59,382 nucleotides of DNA from Bacilli bacterium (GTDB lineage Bacteria > Bacillota_I > Bacilli_A > RFN20 > CAG-826). Below the pieces are notes generated by a model. It saw only the letters and a list, made by a program, of their open reading frames with translations, did not search any database and was not told where the DNA came from. The stretch spans positions 1-59,382 of the forward strand of contig CAAFZT010000024.1 in NCBI GenBank assembly GCA_900767605.1, given 5' to 3'. A program made the position numbers and the translations under genes. Position 1 is the stretch's first letter. The number at the start of each line of letters is the position of its first letter. Of this stretch, positions 40,790-49,742 are shown piece after piece.

Positions 40790-41393
40790 TGGGACTCCAT
40801 TTCTCTAGTTGGGTAACGCGTTCAGGCTCTGGCAAGGGGATGGCGCCTAATCCCATCTCCTCCCATGTCTTATTCAGTTTATCACTGCTAACAAGACGCG
40901 TTTCAACTCTTTCGTCAAATTTTTCTTTTTCTAAATAAAATCCATATCGGGATGAAAGCCGCTTCAAGGTGTCGTAAGTGGAATAATTGATGCTAACGGT
41001 ATAGCAATATCGTTCTACGGGAGTCCAAAACTCCGCTTGATGGATGGCGTCTAACGCCGCTTCCACGAAGCAACGCCTTAAATTGCCAACGCCAAGTTTC
41101 GTTCCTCCAAAATAACGAGCGCAGACGATCAAAGCGTGTTCGATGCCATTTTTGGTCAATATTTCCATGTAGGGCCTGCCTGCGCTGCCTCCCGGTTCCC
41201 CATCATCGCTGCTTTTGGTCTTGCCTTCATAGATATAGGCATAAGGATAATGGTCCGCCTTGGGGTGCTCCTTTTTAAAAGAATCCAAAATCGCTCCCAC
41301 TTCCGCTTCCTCGTTAAGAGGATAAAGAACCGTCTCAAAGCGCGAATGGAGCAGGGAGGAGGTTCCTAGTTGGGGAGAAGAGGGGTAACGCAT
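40773..41393 (-). CDS. yigZ: YigZ/IMPACT family protein
   Basis: 206 residues. The family signature SSDDGEPGGSAGRPYMEIL and RYFGGTKLGVGNLRR are both present, and the C-terminal DUF1949-type ferredoxin-like domain follows. IMPACT proteins are linked to translation control, but their bacterial role is not settled. -10 TATAAT lies 9 nt before the ATG without a Shine-Dalgarno, so the leader is at most a few bases. Confidence 0.92.
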   Translation of the reverse strand: MRYPSSPQLGTSSLLHSRFETVLYPLNEEAEVGAILDSFKKEHPKADHYPYAYIYEGKTKSSDDGEPGGSAGRPYMEILTKNGIEHALIVCARYFGGTKLGVGNLRRCFVEAALDAIHQAEFWTPVERYCYTVSINYSTYDTLKRLSSRYGFYLEKEKFDERVETRLVSSDKLNKTWEEMGLGAIPLPEPERVTQLEKWSPNDHSK

Positions 41394-41464
41394 ATCTTCT
41401 TTATTATATAGAAAGAGGAAACGATGGGCTTAGCAAGAAACGCTTTTCCTCCTTATTTCCGTGT

Positions 41465-41470
41465 TAGAAT
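41465..41470 (+). promoter_or_regulatory. -10 box of the CPBP-TraX-trxA operon, leaderless start
   Basis: TAGAAT followed by agggaa and the ATG at 41477. The divergent yigZ promoter lies in the same 83-nt gap. Confidence 0.45.
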
Positions 41471-41476
41471 AGGGAA

Positions 41477-42355
41477 ATGAAGACTTATTTTCAGGTATAT
41501 CATTGCCCTAAATGTGGGAAACGTCATGACCCCATGGACCTCGTGTGCCCAGGGTGTGGCAGAAAAAGCGACGACCCCAAGGCAGAAAGTTTCCGTCATT
41601 ATTTGATTTTAAGCTGGCCGAAGCAGTTAGCCATCTTCGCCCTTGGCTGGGCGGGATTTCAAATCATCGCTTTTTTCATCCAGCAAATTTATCTATGGTC
41701 TTATCATACCCAAAACCCCGGATGCACCCAAGAAGACATCTTAAAATATGCGATGTCTCCCGCTTTCCAAGGGCCTGTGAATTTCATTTCCTATGGAATT
41801 CTATTTGGGATATTGGCTTTGCTATTATGGAACGCGTGGAAGGGGTTCTTCTCCTCCTTCAAGCATTGGCAGGCCTATGTTTGGGGAGTTGGCGGACTCC
41901 TCGTCACCCTGATGGCCAATTCCTTTTATAGCGTGATCCTTAACGCCATCCTCACTTCTCTAGGCCTCGAGTTTCAAAATAACGCGAACGAAAGCACCCT
42001 GCGAACTTTAATCGCGGCTTACCCCCTTCTATCCGTTTTGATTTTTGGGCTTGTTGGCCCGTGGTGCGAAGAAATGGCTTACCGCGTTGGCTTATTCAGT
42101 TTCTTCTCCCGTTTCCACAAGGCTTTGGGATATGTCCTCTCCATTCTTATTTTTGCCCTCATTCATTTTGGGTGGAACGCGATTGGAACCGAAGACATCT
42201 ACGTCGAGCTTTATAACATCCCTTCCTATATCATCGGCGGGGTGGTTTTGGCCGTTACTTACGATAAGGGCGGGATTGCCGCGAGTTTCACGGCCCATTC
42301 TCTCAATAACCTTCTTTCCATTTTCTTGACCATGATGGTGCAGGAGGGCGCATGA
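41477..42355 (+). CDS. CPBP intramembrane protease with N-terminal zinc ribbon
   Basis: 292 residues. A zinc ribbon (CPKCGKRHD...CPGCGRK, residues ~10-32) is followed by six to eight helices. Motif 1 EEMAYRVGLF (Glu-Glu and Arg), motif 2 FALIHFGWN (Phe and His) and motif 3 HSLNN are those of CPBP/Abi proteases, which cleave within membranes or act in CAAX processing and bacteriocin immunity. It is the first gene of a three-gene operon. The next gene starts at an ATGA overlap. Confidence 0.88.
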   Translation: MKTYFQVYHCPKCGKRHDPMDLVCPGCGRKSDDPKAESFRHYLILSWPKQLAIFALGWAGFQIIAFFIQQIYLWSYHTQNPGCTQEDILKYAMSPAFQGPVNFISYGILFGILALLLWNAWKGFFSSFKHWQAYVWGVGGLLVTLMANSFYSVILNAILTSLGLEFQNNANESTLRTLIAAYPLLSVLIFGLVGPWCEEMAYRVGLFSFFSRFHKALGYVLSILIFALIHFGWNAIGTEDIYVELYNIPSYIIGGVVLAVTYDKGGIAASFTAHSLNNLLSIFLTMMVQEGA

Positions 42356-43260
42356 GCGAGGAATTCAAAAAACAGCATTTGGTTTTGAACGAATTCGTTT
42401 TGAAGATTCTAGGAATCATCTTGATGACGTTGGACCATATCGGCTTTTTCCTTTGCTCTTATTCGACGGATTCGGCAGCTTATCAAACTGGCTACATCTT
42501 CCGGATTTTAGGCCGCGTCGCCTTCCCTTTATTTGTTTTCATGCTCGCGGAAGGAATCCGTAACACTCATAATCTCAAGAAATATCTCTTACGTTTAGGC
42601 GGGCTATATCTAGCCATCACGGGCTTTGAGACGTTGATGGTTTATGCTTTCCCCAACCGCTTCTTCTCTCCAGATGGCTTAGATCCGGAGCCCTTCACCG
42701 ACCTCTTCTTTTTGGCCTTAGTCCTAGCTTGCTTACGCTTAAAAGGCCCTAAAAAACTATGGGTGATCCTTCCGATTGCCTTTCTATGCATTTCTTTTGG
42801 ATGCGGGGTCTACGACCATTTCTACGAAGATAACATCATCCTTTGGTTCCCCCGTTATCTTCGGGCGGGATATAGCTTGCTGGGCTTAGGGCTCGCCTTG
42901 TGCTTCTTTTATGCGCCTAGCCTCGTAAAGCTCATCTACGGTCAACGGCTTGTTGAAAATAAAATCGACCCCGATTTATTTTTAAAAACAAGTATGGGGA
43001 GAAAAGCCATCAATTTATTAAGCGTGGGCTTGCTTCTTACCATCATTGTTTTATTCTGGGGAATTTCTTATATGACCCCAGGGAGAGAAATTAGCCCTGA
43101 GACGGATATGTCTTTGGAGACCTATGCTTTGTTTAGCGGCTTGATTTTAGCCTTCTATAACGGGGAACGGGGTTACGACTCCAAGCCCTTCCTCATCTTC
43201 ACTTATCTTTATTTCCCGGTGCATATTGCTATTCTTTTCCTTCTTTTTTCCCTAGCATAA
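42352..43260 (+). CDS. TraX-like membrane protein
   Basis: 302 residues, about eight helices. The N-terminal signature LKILGIILMTLDHIGFFLC and GRVAFPLFVFMLAEGIRNT with KYLLRL is that of TraX-family proteins, first known from pilin acetylation by the F plasmid. Chromosomal copies in Firmicutes probably modify a cell-surface molecule. Coupled to the protease gene (ATGA) and 21 nt ahead of trxA. Confidence 0.85.
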   Translation: MSEEFKKQHLVLNEFVLKILGIILMTLDHIGFFLCSYSTDSAAYQTGYIFRILGRVAFPLFVFMLAEGIRNTHNLKKYLLRLGGLYLAITGFETLMVYAFPNRFFSPDGLDPEPFTDLFFLALVLACLRLKGPKKLWVILPIAFLCISFGCGVYDHFYEDNIILWFPRYLRAGYSLLGLGLALCFFYAPSLVKLIYGQRLVENKIDPDLFLKTSMGRKAINLLSVGLLLTIIVLFWGISYMTPGREISPETDMSLETYALFSGLILAFYNGERGYDSKPFLIFTYLYFPVHIAILFLLFSLA

Positions 43261-43281
43261 AGGGGCGAAAGGAGATACCTC

Positions 43282-43587
43282 ATGGAAAAAGAAATCCATT
43301 CCTTTGAAGAATTCCAGCAAGAGATTGCCAGCGGGCTTGTCCTCGTTGACTTCTACGCGACTTGGTGCGGACCTTGTAGAATGCTTGCCCCCGTCGTTTC
43401 TCAAATCGCGGAGGAACATCCCGAAATCAAAGTTCTTCGCGTTGATGTCGATGCGGTGGAGCAACTCGCGGCAGCCTATTCCATCTCTTCGATTCCCACC
43501 CTCATCAAATTCCAAGATGGTCATGCGGTGGATTCGAGCACTGGATACCTTCCCAAGGGAAGCGTAGAGAGATTCCTCGGATTATAA
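43282..43587 (+). CDS. trxA: thioredoxin
   Basis: 101 residues. Active site ATWCGPCRMLAPV, cis-Pro segment SSIPTLIKFQDG. Cytoplasmic dithiol reductant. It has a ribosome-binding site aaaggaga and ends the operon just before a terminator. No thioredoxin reductase gene is nearby. Confidence 0.95.
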   Translation: MEKEIHSFEEFQQEIASGLVLVDFYATWCGPCRMLAPVVSQIAEEHPEIKVLRVDVDAVEQLAAAYSISSIPTLIKFQDGHAVDSSTGYLPKGSVERFLGL

Positions 43588-43616
43588 AAGAACGCTTCAA
43601 CGGCGTTCTTTTTTAT
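43586..43616. terminator. bidirectional terminator
   Basis: AAAAGAACGC/GCGTTCTTTT with a 7-nt loop and T runs on both strands, between convergent trxA and the YesN-type regulator gene. Confidence 0.85.
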
Positions 43617-43631
43617 AGGAAGATACGTCCC

Positions 43632-45224
43632 TTATTGTTTTCGATATTCTAAAGGCGACATGCCAAAATATTTTTTAAAGCAGTGGGAGAAATAATAGGG
43701 ATCCTCGTAGCCAACTTGAGAAGCGATTTCCGCCATCTTTTTACTAGGGTCAGCCAAGAGGAGTTTGGCTTCTTCCATTCTCTTTTTCGTCAAGGTTTTG
43801 GTAAAAGAAGTCCCATGTTTTTTAAATAAGGCGAAAACGTAGGAGGAAGAATAGCCGAGGCGTTTCGCTACTTCGTCTACGGTCAAGTTCGGATTCTCGT
43901 AATGGGATTCGATGTATTGAACCATGCGGGTAAAAGCCCCATCGATTCCGATACTACGGACGCCGCTATTGATCGCAACAATCTCGGCGATGAGGTCAAA
44001 GAAGAATGCACGGGTCCCTTCTTTTCCTTTTTTTGCATAAAGATCGGAAAGCAAATCCATGTGGGTTTTGTATTGGCCGTATAGTTGGTCTAGGGCAATG
44101 CAGCTTTTTAACAAGGCGTCAAGCAAAGTATTGAGAACCAGCAAATAGCTGTCCTTAAAACGAAGGCTGAAGACGTTGTCTAGTAACCGGTCCACCATCT
44201 CCTTGGCTTCTTCTTCCTTGCCATAAAGCATGGCATAGGAAATGTCTTTGAAGTCGTTTTCGTCCACCTTGCCGAAATTCTTTTGCTGCAAGGCGAGGTC
44301 ATCGTAAAACAAAACGAGCTCATCACCCATAATCGCGCGGAAGCCCAAAGCCCATTTGGTGTGGCGGAATAATTTACGGTAGGAGAACCCTTCTTCTTTG
44401 GGGGAGGCGGATTCGCTTACGCCCACAGAGAAGCTGAGTCCTGAAGCCCGTTTCAAAGAAGCGAGAAGGAAAGCGAGTTTGCTTTCGATCAAATCTTTTT
44501 CAAAGGGAGTGGGGGAAACAAACAAAACGCCTAAAGAACTCGAAGGTTCAAAGGTGAAGAAGGGAATGCTAGAACCAAACGCGGAGGTTAGGCCCTGCTC
44601 CAAAACAAAACGAGCGGTTTCCAAAGAGTCGTAATTGAGGGTGTCTTCCTCGCGATCGGAATCAAACAAAGCCAAAAGGAGAAAATCCGCATCGTGAATA
44701 ACAATGCCATCGGTTTGAAGTTTGGATAAGAATTTCGGAGAAATCTCCTTTAAGGTGGAAAGACGCAATAAATCCGTGTTCCGTTCCGCTTTTAAGAAGG
44801 CGCCCCGGCGCTCTTCGCTCGTTTGGCCATCTTGCTGCACCTTAGCGAATTGGTCCAAGCGGTCTCTGGCTTTGGCTAAAGCCGCCGAAAGTTCCGATTT
44901 TAATAAAGGCTTTGACAAATACGCCACGCAATCCAAATCAATCGCTTGCTTGGCATAATCAAAATCATCGTAACCGCTGAGGATGATGACCTGAAGCAAG
45001 GGGTGGGTTTCTTTTAGGGTTTTTGCAAGTTCTAATCCCGACACGAAAGGCATTTTGATGTCCGTGATCAAAACATCCAAATCATTGAAGGATCCCGCCG
45101 CTTCCAAAGCATCGTAGCCATTTTCATAGCATCCCAAAACTTCGAAGTCGGAATTATCCTTTAAAACGGAAGCTAAACGGCTGCGCGTGGCTTCCTCATC
45201 GTCCGCGTAAATGAGTTTATACAT
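43632..45224 (-). CDS. YesN-type response regulator with AraC DNA-binding domain
   Basis: 530 residues. The receiver domain has Asp8-Asp9, phosphorylation site Asp55 (VLITDIKMPF) and Lys in LSKPLLKSEL. A ~290-residue middle part precedes a C-terminal AraC HTH domain (DEVAKRLGYSSSYVFALFKK, then EIASQVGYEDPYYFSHCFKK). It should be phosphorylated by a YesM-type kinase. The kinase gene at 52.1-53.9 kb has the same promoter module, making it the likely partner. It starts with -10 TATCAT 7 nt before ATG, so is probably leaderless. Confidence 0.92.
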   Translation of the reverse strand: MYKLIYADDEEATRSRLASVLKDNSDFEVLGCYENGYDALEAAGSFNDLDVLITDIKMPFVSGLELAKTLKETHPLLQVIILSGYDDFDYAKQAIDLDCVAYLSKPLLKSELSAALAKARDRLDQFAKVQQDGQTSEERRGAFLKAERNTDLLRLSTLKEISPKFLSKLQTDGIVIHDADFLLLALFDSDREEDTLNYDSLETARFVLEQGLTSAFGSSIPFFTFEPSSSLGVLFVSPTPFEKDLIESKLAFLLASLKRASGLSFSVGVSESASPKEEGFSYRKLFRHTKWALGFRAIMGDELVLFYDDLALQQKNFGKVDENDFKDISYAMLYGKEEEAKEMVDRLLDNVFSLRFKDSYLLVLNTLLDALLKSCIALDQLYGQYKTHMDLLSDLYAKKGKEGTRAFFFDLIAEIVAINSGVRSIGIDGAFTRMVQYIESHYENPNLTVDEVAKRLGYSSSYVFALFKKHGTSFTKTLTKKRMEEAKLLLADPSKKMAEIASQVGYEDPYYFSHCFKKYFGMSPLEYRKQ

Positions 45225-45231
45225 TGCCGTT

Positions 45232-45265
45232 ATGATAATGCCATCCCTTTGAAAAGGGAATGGGG
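45232..45265 (-). promoter_or_regulatory. promoter module of the YesN regulator gene
   Basis: On the minus strand CCCCATTCCCTTTT is followed 12 nt later by ATTATCAT, whose TATCAT serves as the -10. The same two blocks with the same spacing occur upstream of the histidine-kinase gene (53963-53996). Around the first block there is an inverted repeat CCATTCCCTTTT...AAAGGGATGG. Confidence 0.6.
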
Positions 45266-45325
45266 GAGCCGAAATTCCAGCCGCGGAAAGCGCCCAAATC
45301 CCTCGTCAGGATTTCGAAGAAATGC

Positions 45326-45331
45326 CATAAT
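45326..45331 (+). promoter_or_regulatory. -10 box of the gene at 45338, leaderless start
   Basis: TCGTCA-17-CATAAT ends 6 nt before the ATG. No Shine-Dalgarno is visible. Confidence 0.4.
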
Positions 45332-45337
45332 AGACCC

Positions 45338-46111
45338 ATGAAAGAAATCCTAGTGAACCTCCGCGACGGAAATACCGACAAAAAGCTATTCTCCCAAGCC
45401 TTAAAAGCCCTTTCGATGGGAGATAAGGACACGACCTATTTTATCCAAGGGACCGACCAAGACGTTTCCTTATTCTCCTCCTATTCCAAAGAAATCGTTT
45501 TATTAAAAGGCGAGAGCAAAGAATTCGCCCATAAAATCGTCGACCAAGAAGAAGGAAACGCCCTGACGACCTTCCACGTCTATAAATCCTTTGGCAAAAA
45601 ATTTGTCCTTTTGACTTCTTCTGACGCTTCTTTTTCCGATTTTCTCGCTTTGAATCCCGCCTTCAACGAAGACTTTTTCCTCTTCGAAGACGACGAGGAC
45701 ATGAAGGAGCAAGCCTCTTTGCAAAACGATCCTCATTTCCGGGGATTCAAGAAAATTGAAGACGTTTTTTACGACGATACCCATTTGGTTTTGGTTTCGG
45801 CGCATTTTCTGCGTCTTTTCAACGCCTTCCTCTTGTCGGTATCCAATTATTTTTCCAAACGTCAGGAAATCAAAAATTCTTCCGGTGGATTCTTGGCAAA
45901 TCTCAGCAAAAATCTCTTCTCTTGGGGCGCGAAAGAAGAAAACGTCGGGAGTCTTTTCCAGGATTTAACTTCTAAATTCATCGTGGAGCACACCTCCGCA
46001 GGGTTCACCCTCCTATTCCAAGAAGGCAACACCGCCTACTCCTTCATGAACGCGATGCATTTCTTCCTTGGCTGCATCGACGGGAAGCTCGACTTCAAAA
46101 CGGACAAATGA
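45338..46111 (+). CDS. unknown soluble protein
   Basis: 257 residues, starting MKEILVNLRDGNTDKK. No signal peptide or membrane helix. No family recognised. Two copies of a pattern with SxxFxxxLxxNPAF... and EDVFYDDTHLVLVS suggest alpha/beta folds. The frame is open upstream to 45260, but the promoter position supports 45338. It is divergent from the YesN gene and convergent with a small membrane protein gene, with 1 nt between the two stops. Confidence 0.6.
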   Translation: MKEILVNLRDGNTDKKLFSQALKALSMGDKDTTYFIQGTDQDVSLFSSYSKEIVLLKGESKEFAHKIVDQEEGNALTTFHVYKSFGKKFVLLTSSDASFSDFLALNPAFNEDFFLFEDDEDMKEQASLQNDPHFRGFKKIEDVFYDDTHLVLVSAHFLRLFNAFLLSVSNYFSKRQEIKNSSGGFLANLSKNLFSWGAKEENVGSLFQDLTSKFIVEHTSAGFTLLFQEGNTAYSFMNAMHFFLGCIDGKLDFKTDK

Positions 46112-46112
46112 T

Positions 46113-46412
46113 TCAGAACGTAATGACGCCGAAAACGCAAAGCAACGTGACCACGGCGATTTGAACAATCGTAAAAACAATCCCGCAAATCAAATAGGAA
46201 TAATGATGGAGGCTGTCCTCCTCCCTCACTTCTTTAAACATATAGCTTAATAGCAAAGCAGGCCCTCCAAATAGAAGGGAGAGGATAATAACCTGGTAGG
46301 ATTTAAGTCCTTTCTCCGAGCCGGAGCGAAGAGATTTCACATAGGAAATGCAGGTCATGTAGCAAAAGAGGAATAAAACAATGGCGATGGGCATGAAAAG
46401 AGAGAATTTCAT
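46113..46412 (-). CDS. small membrane protein, three helices
   Basis: 99 residues with helices near 5-25, 42-60 and 75-98 (for example FSLFMPIAIVLFLFCYMTCI). No family recognised. Ribosome-binding site aaaagg upstream. It lies just after the terminator of the mgl operon, so it may depend on readthrough or have its own weak promoter. Confidence 0.55.
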   Translation of the reverse strand: MKFSLFMPIAIVLFLFCYMTCISYVKSLRSGSEKGLKSYQVIILSLLFGGPALLLSYMFKEVREEDSLHHYSYLICGIVFTIVQIAVVTLLCVFGVITF

Positions 46413-46424
46413 AGGTGTTTCCTT

Positions 46425-46457
46425 TTAAAAAAAGAAAGTGATCCGAAGACCACTTTC
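46425..46457 (-). terminator. terminator of the mgl operon
   Basis: Stem GAAAGTG/CACTTTC followed by TTTTTTT on the minus strand, 18 nt beyond the mglC stop. Confidence 0.85.
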
Positions 46458-46474
46458 ATTATAAAGTCGAATGC

Positions 46475-48151
46475 TTATTTTTTCTTCAAGTACTTGACGG
46501 AGTCTAAGCAAACCGCGGCCATGATGATGATGCCTTTGAAGACATACTGGATGTTGATATCAAAGCCAAGGAAGGTAAGGCAGTAAGTCATGCCCTGGAA
46601 GATGATGGTGCCAAGGACGACACCGGAGATCTTGCCGATACCGCCGGAGAAGGAGACGCCGCCGATAACGCAGGCGGCAATCGCGTCAAGCTCGGTTCCA
46701 TACCCGGTATTGGGGTTCGCCCCTGCGCCCTGTAGGGCCGTAGCCGCGCCGCCAAGACCATAGAGGATACCTGCCATAATGAAGACGAGCAAGGTCGTCC
46801 AGAAGACGGAGACGCCGCTAACGGAAGCCGCTTCAGAGTTTCCGCCGACCGCGTACATGTTTTTGCCGAATTTCGTCTTGTTCCAAATGAACCAGACAAT
46901 GGCGATGACGATGACGGCGGCAATGATGATGTTGAGGTAATTTTGTCCGCGAAGGGCCTTGGAAATCGTTAAATCCGCATTGAAGGCCGGATAAGAGCCG
47001 TAGCCGATCATGAACAAACCATAAATCAATAACTGGGTAGACAAGGTCGTGATGAACGGGTGCATCTTGAATTTCGCGGTGAAGAATCCTGCGATGGCCG
47101 AGAAGAAGGTGCAAAGGAGGATTGGAACCAAGAAGGCTAAGATGACCTTCGGGACAATCGGCCAATTTACCACATCAATGGTGAAGCCAAACGCCGAAGG
47201 ATAGACTTGTCTCGCGAGGATCATGTTGAAGAATCCTGCACCCAAACCCGTCATACGACCAACGGAGAGGTCGGTTCCGCCAAGAAGAATCAAACCGGCG
47301 ACGCCGAGGGCATAGAAGACCTTGACGGAAGATTGACCAAGAATCGACATGATGCTCTGCTCGGTGAAGAGGTTCTTACCGATGCCAAGGCCGTAGAAAA
47401 TCGAGAACAGGAAGAAGAGGATGACGATGATGTTCAAGGCATTCTTAAGCAGCCAGCTTCCGATTTTGAATTCGTAGAGATAGGTCCGGTATTTATTTTC
47501 GAAGATTTCAGGAATCGAACGGTGGCCGTTGCGCGTCTTGACCATGAAGTTATCCTTGGCCAAGAAAGCGTTATAGGAACGATCTTTCGCCGCTTGCACC
47601 TTGATTTCGCAATCCGCCTTGCATTCTTCAAGGGCCGAATGATAGGAGACGCGGTTAGCTTTGAGGGCAATGGCGTTTTCCTTTTTCGCTCGTTTGAGTG
47701 CCTCGGGATCCTCGGCTTGAACAAGGCGAGCCGTGTTTTCTTCCTTCACCTTGGCAAGAGAAGCCTCATGGTCTTCTTTTACTTTGGCTTTGGCCGCGAG
47801 GTAAATTTGCTTTGCCAAAGCCTTTTCTTCTTTGGCAATCGCGTTTTCTTGCTCGTAGTATTTCTTGCCCTCTTCTTTGGCAGTGAGAGAGATTTCGCGG
47901 ATGATTTGTCGAACCTCTTCCTTATGGGAGGCTTTGACTTCTTTGGCCGCTTCCATCAATTTCTTGTCGTTTTCGACAATTTTTTCTTTCACGCTCTTTT
48001 CGAGGGTTCGATTGGCTTTGACATCCCGGATTTCGTCCCGAAGAGCGATGATTTTGTCTTCCCCTTCGCTCCGCAAAGACGACAGTTTGTCCAAGCACTG
48101 TTGATATTTCGCATCCTCCAAGAAAGGATTAACGATTGTTTTGCTTTCCAT
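46475..48151 (-). CDS. mglC: galactose/glucose ABC permease MglC with N-terminal coiled-coil extension
   Basis: 558 residues. The permease part (from ~230) has the RbsC/MglC hallmarks LGVAGLILLGGTDLSVGR, FIMAGILYGLGGAATALQ and AIAACVIGGVSFSGGIG. In front of it lies a ~210-residue, highly charged Lys/Glu/Ala-rich region predicted to be a long cytoplasmic coiled coil, which E. coli MglC (336 residues) lacks. The start at 48151 is supported by a ribosome-binding site (aaggagcgataagc). It follows mglA by 12 nt and ends the operon. The extension might hold the ATPase or a regulator. That is inferred. Confidence 0.92.
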   Translation of the reverse strand: MESKTIVNPFLEDAKYQQCLDKLSSLRSEGEDKIIALRDEIRDVKANRTLEKSVKEKIVENDKKLMEAAKEVKASHKEEVRQIIREISLTAKEEGKKYYEQENAIAKEEKALAKQIYLAAKAKVKEDHEASLAKVKEENTARLVQAEDPEALKRAKKENAIALKANRVSYHSALEECKADCEIKVQAAKDRSYNAFLAKDNFMVKTRNGHRSIPEIFENKYRTYLYEFKIGSWLLKNALNIIVILFFLFSIFYGLGIGKNLFTEQSIMSILGQSSVKVFYALGVAGLILLGGTDLSVGRMTGLGAGFFNMILARQVYPSAFGFTIDVVNWPIVPKVILAFLVPILLCTFFSAIAGFFTAKFKMHPFITTLSTQLLIYGLFMIGYGSYPAFNADLTISKALRGQNYLNIIIAAVIVIAIVWFIWNKTKFGKNMYAVGGNSEAASVSGVSVFWTTLLVFIMAGILYGLGGAATALQGAGANPNTGYGTELDAIAACVIGGVSFSGGIGKISGVVLGTIIFQGMTYCLTFLGFDINIQYVFKGIIIMAAVCLDSVKYLKKK

Positions 48152-48163
48152 GCTTATCGCTCC

Positions 48164-49663
48164 TTATAGATATTTGGCGCACAGTTTCAAGAGTTCTTCT
48201 TGATTCGTATCCTTCGTGAGGACTTCTCCCGCGAGGCGGTAGTTGCTCATGACGAGGATGCGGTTGGTAACGCCGAGGATCTCCGGCATCTCGGAGGAGA
48301 CCATGATGATGGACTTGCCTTCGTTGGCGAGTTTGATCATCAATTCATAAATCTGATATTTGGCCATGATGTCGATGCCACGGGTGGGTTCGTCCATCAA
48401 GAAGACATCAGGATTTCTTTCTAGCCATTTTCCAACGATAACTTTTTGTTGGTTACCCCCGTAAAGGGCGGAAATTTTGTCTTTGTCCGAGGTGCATTTG
48501 ACGTGCATCGCGGCAATTTCCCGATCCGCAGCCTTCTTCATCTTGCCATTATCGATGATGCCGAAAGTTTTGTATTTATCCAAGTTCGTGATGCAGGTAT
48601 TGTAGATAAGATCTTCTTTTCCAAACATCCCGTTTACTTTTCTTTCTTCAGTGATGAAGGCGAAATTTTCTTTCATCGCGTCTTTGGGCGAATTGAAGAA
48701 AATTCGTTTTCCTTTGAAATAAATCTCTCCTTCGGAAATCGTGCGGCAGCCGAAGAGGGATTCGAGCAATTCGCTTCTTCCCGCGCCGACGAGGCCATAC
48801 ACGCCAAGGATTTCGCCCTTCTTCAATTCGAAGGAAATATCCTTCAATTTCGGGGCGTATTTGGTGGCGAGGTTTTTCACCACGAGCACCGGTTCGCCCG
48901 GGGTGTTGGTAAGGGGCGGGAAGCGGGAATCGAGGCTTCGGCCAACCATCGCTTTGACGAGTTCGTCCAAATTGGTATCTTTAACGGGTTTGTCCAAAGT
49001 GACCATGCCATCGCGAAGAATGACGACTTGGTCACAGAGCTTGAAGATTTCGTCCATCTTGTGGGAGATGAAGACGAAGCTGATGCCTTGGGCTTTCAAT
49101 TTCCGGACGATTTCAAATAATTTGGTCACTTCTCTTTCCGATAGGGATGAGGTCGGTTCGTCCAAAATAATGACTTTGGCGTTATAAGAAACGGCTTTGG
49201 CGATTTCGACCATCTGCCGTTGCGAGACGGACATTTTTCTCATCACCGTCTTCGGCGAAGTGGCAATCCCCAAGTCATTGAAGAGTTTGACGCACTTCTG
49301 ATACATCGCTCTTTCGTTGATGACCAAGGAACCCATTGTGGGGTACCTTCCCAAGAACATATTATCGAGAACCGTTCGATCGAGGCATTGATTCAATTCT
49401 TGATGAACCATTGCCACGCCTTTTTCAAGAGCTTCTTTCGGACCGGAAAAAGAGATGGCGTTCCCATCCAACTTGATGGTGCCGGAATCGCGGGAATAAA
49501 TACCGAACAAGCACTTCATCATCGTGGACTTGCCGGCTCCGTTTTCGCCCATCAAGCCAAGAATTTGGCCTGGCTCGACGTGCAAATGGATATCTTTCAG
49601 GACTTTGTTCTTGCCGAAGGATTTCGATAAGCCGTCAATCTCTAATACATATTTATTAGCCAT
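48164..49663 (-). CDS. mglA: galactose/glucose ABC ATPase MglA (double ABC)
   Basis: 499 residues with two ABC domains. Domain 1 has Walker A GENGAGKSTMMKCL, signature MSVSQRQMVEIAKAV and Walker B VIILDEPTSSLSE. Domain 2 has the degenerate Walker A YGLVGAGRSELLESLFG, signature LYGGNQQKVIVGKWL and FLMDEPTRGID. The start at 49663 follows aaaggagg. The upstream open frame has no family similarity. Middle gene of mglB-mglA-mglC. Confidence 0.95.
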   Translation of the reverse strand: MANKYVLEIDGLSKSFGKNKVLKDIHLHVEPGQILGLMGENGAGKSTMMKCLFGIYSRDSGTIKLDGNAISFSGPKEALEKGVAMVHQELNQCLDRTVLDNMFLGRYPTMGSLVINERAMYQKCVKLFNDLGIATSPKTVMRKMSVSQRQMVEIAKAVSYNAKVIILDEPTSSLSEREVTKLFEIVRKLKAQGISFVFISHKMDEIFKLCDQVVILRDGMVTLDKPVKDTNLDELVKAMVGRSLDSRFPPLTNTPGEPVLVVKNLATKYAPKLKDISFELKKGEILGVYGLVGAGRSELLESLFGCRTISEGEIYFKGKRIFFNSPKDAMKENFAFITEERKVNGMFGKEDLIYNTCITNLDKYKTFGIIDNGKMKKAADREIAAMHVKCTSDKDKISALYGGNQQKVIVGKWLERNPDVFLMDEPTRGIDIMAKYQIYELMIKLANEGKSIIMVSSEMPEILGVTNRILVMSNYRLAGEVLTKDTNQEELLKLCAKYL

Positions 49664-49688
49664 CTTTTCCTCCTTTGCTAATACGCGA

Positions 49689-49720
49689 CGAATCCGCGGG
49701 GGTTGATTCCCGCGGATTCG
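49689..49720. repeat. intercistronic hairpin between mglB and mglA
   Basis: Perfect 12-bp stem CGAATCCGCGGG/CCCGCGGATTCG with an 8-nt loop and no T run. It probably protects the mglB message, giving more binding protein than transporter. Confidence 0.65.
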
Positions 49721-49742
49721 CTGCATTCATTGTTTCAGTTAC

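Noticed and set aside
47207..48169. 320-codon plus-strand ORF opposite mglC
   Set aside because: The Phe-rich translation is the mirror of the Lys/Glu-rich coiled coil on the coding strand. No ribosome-binding site.
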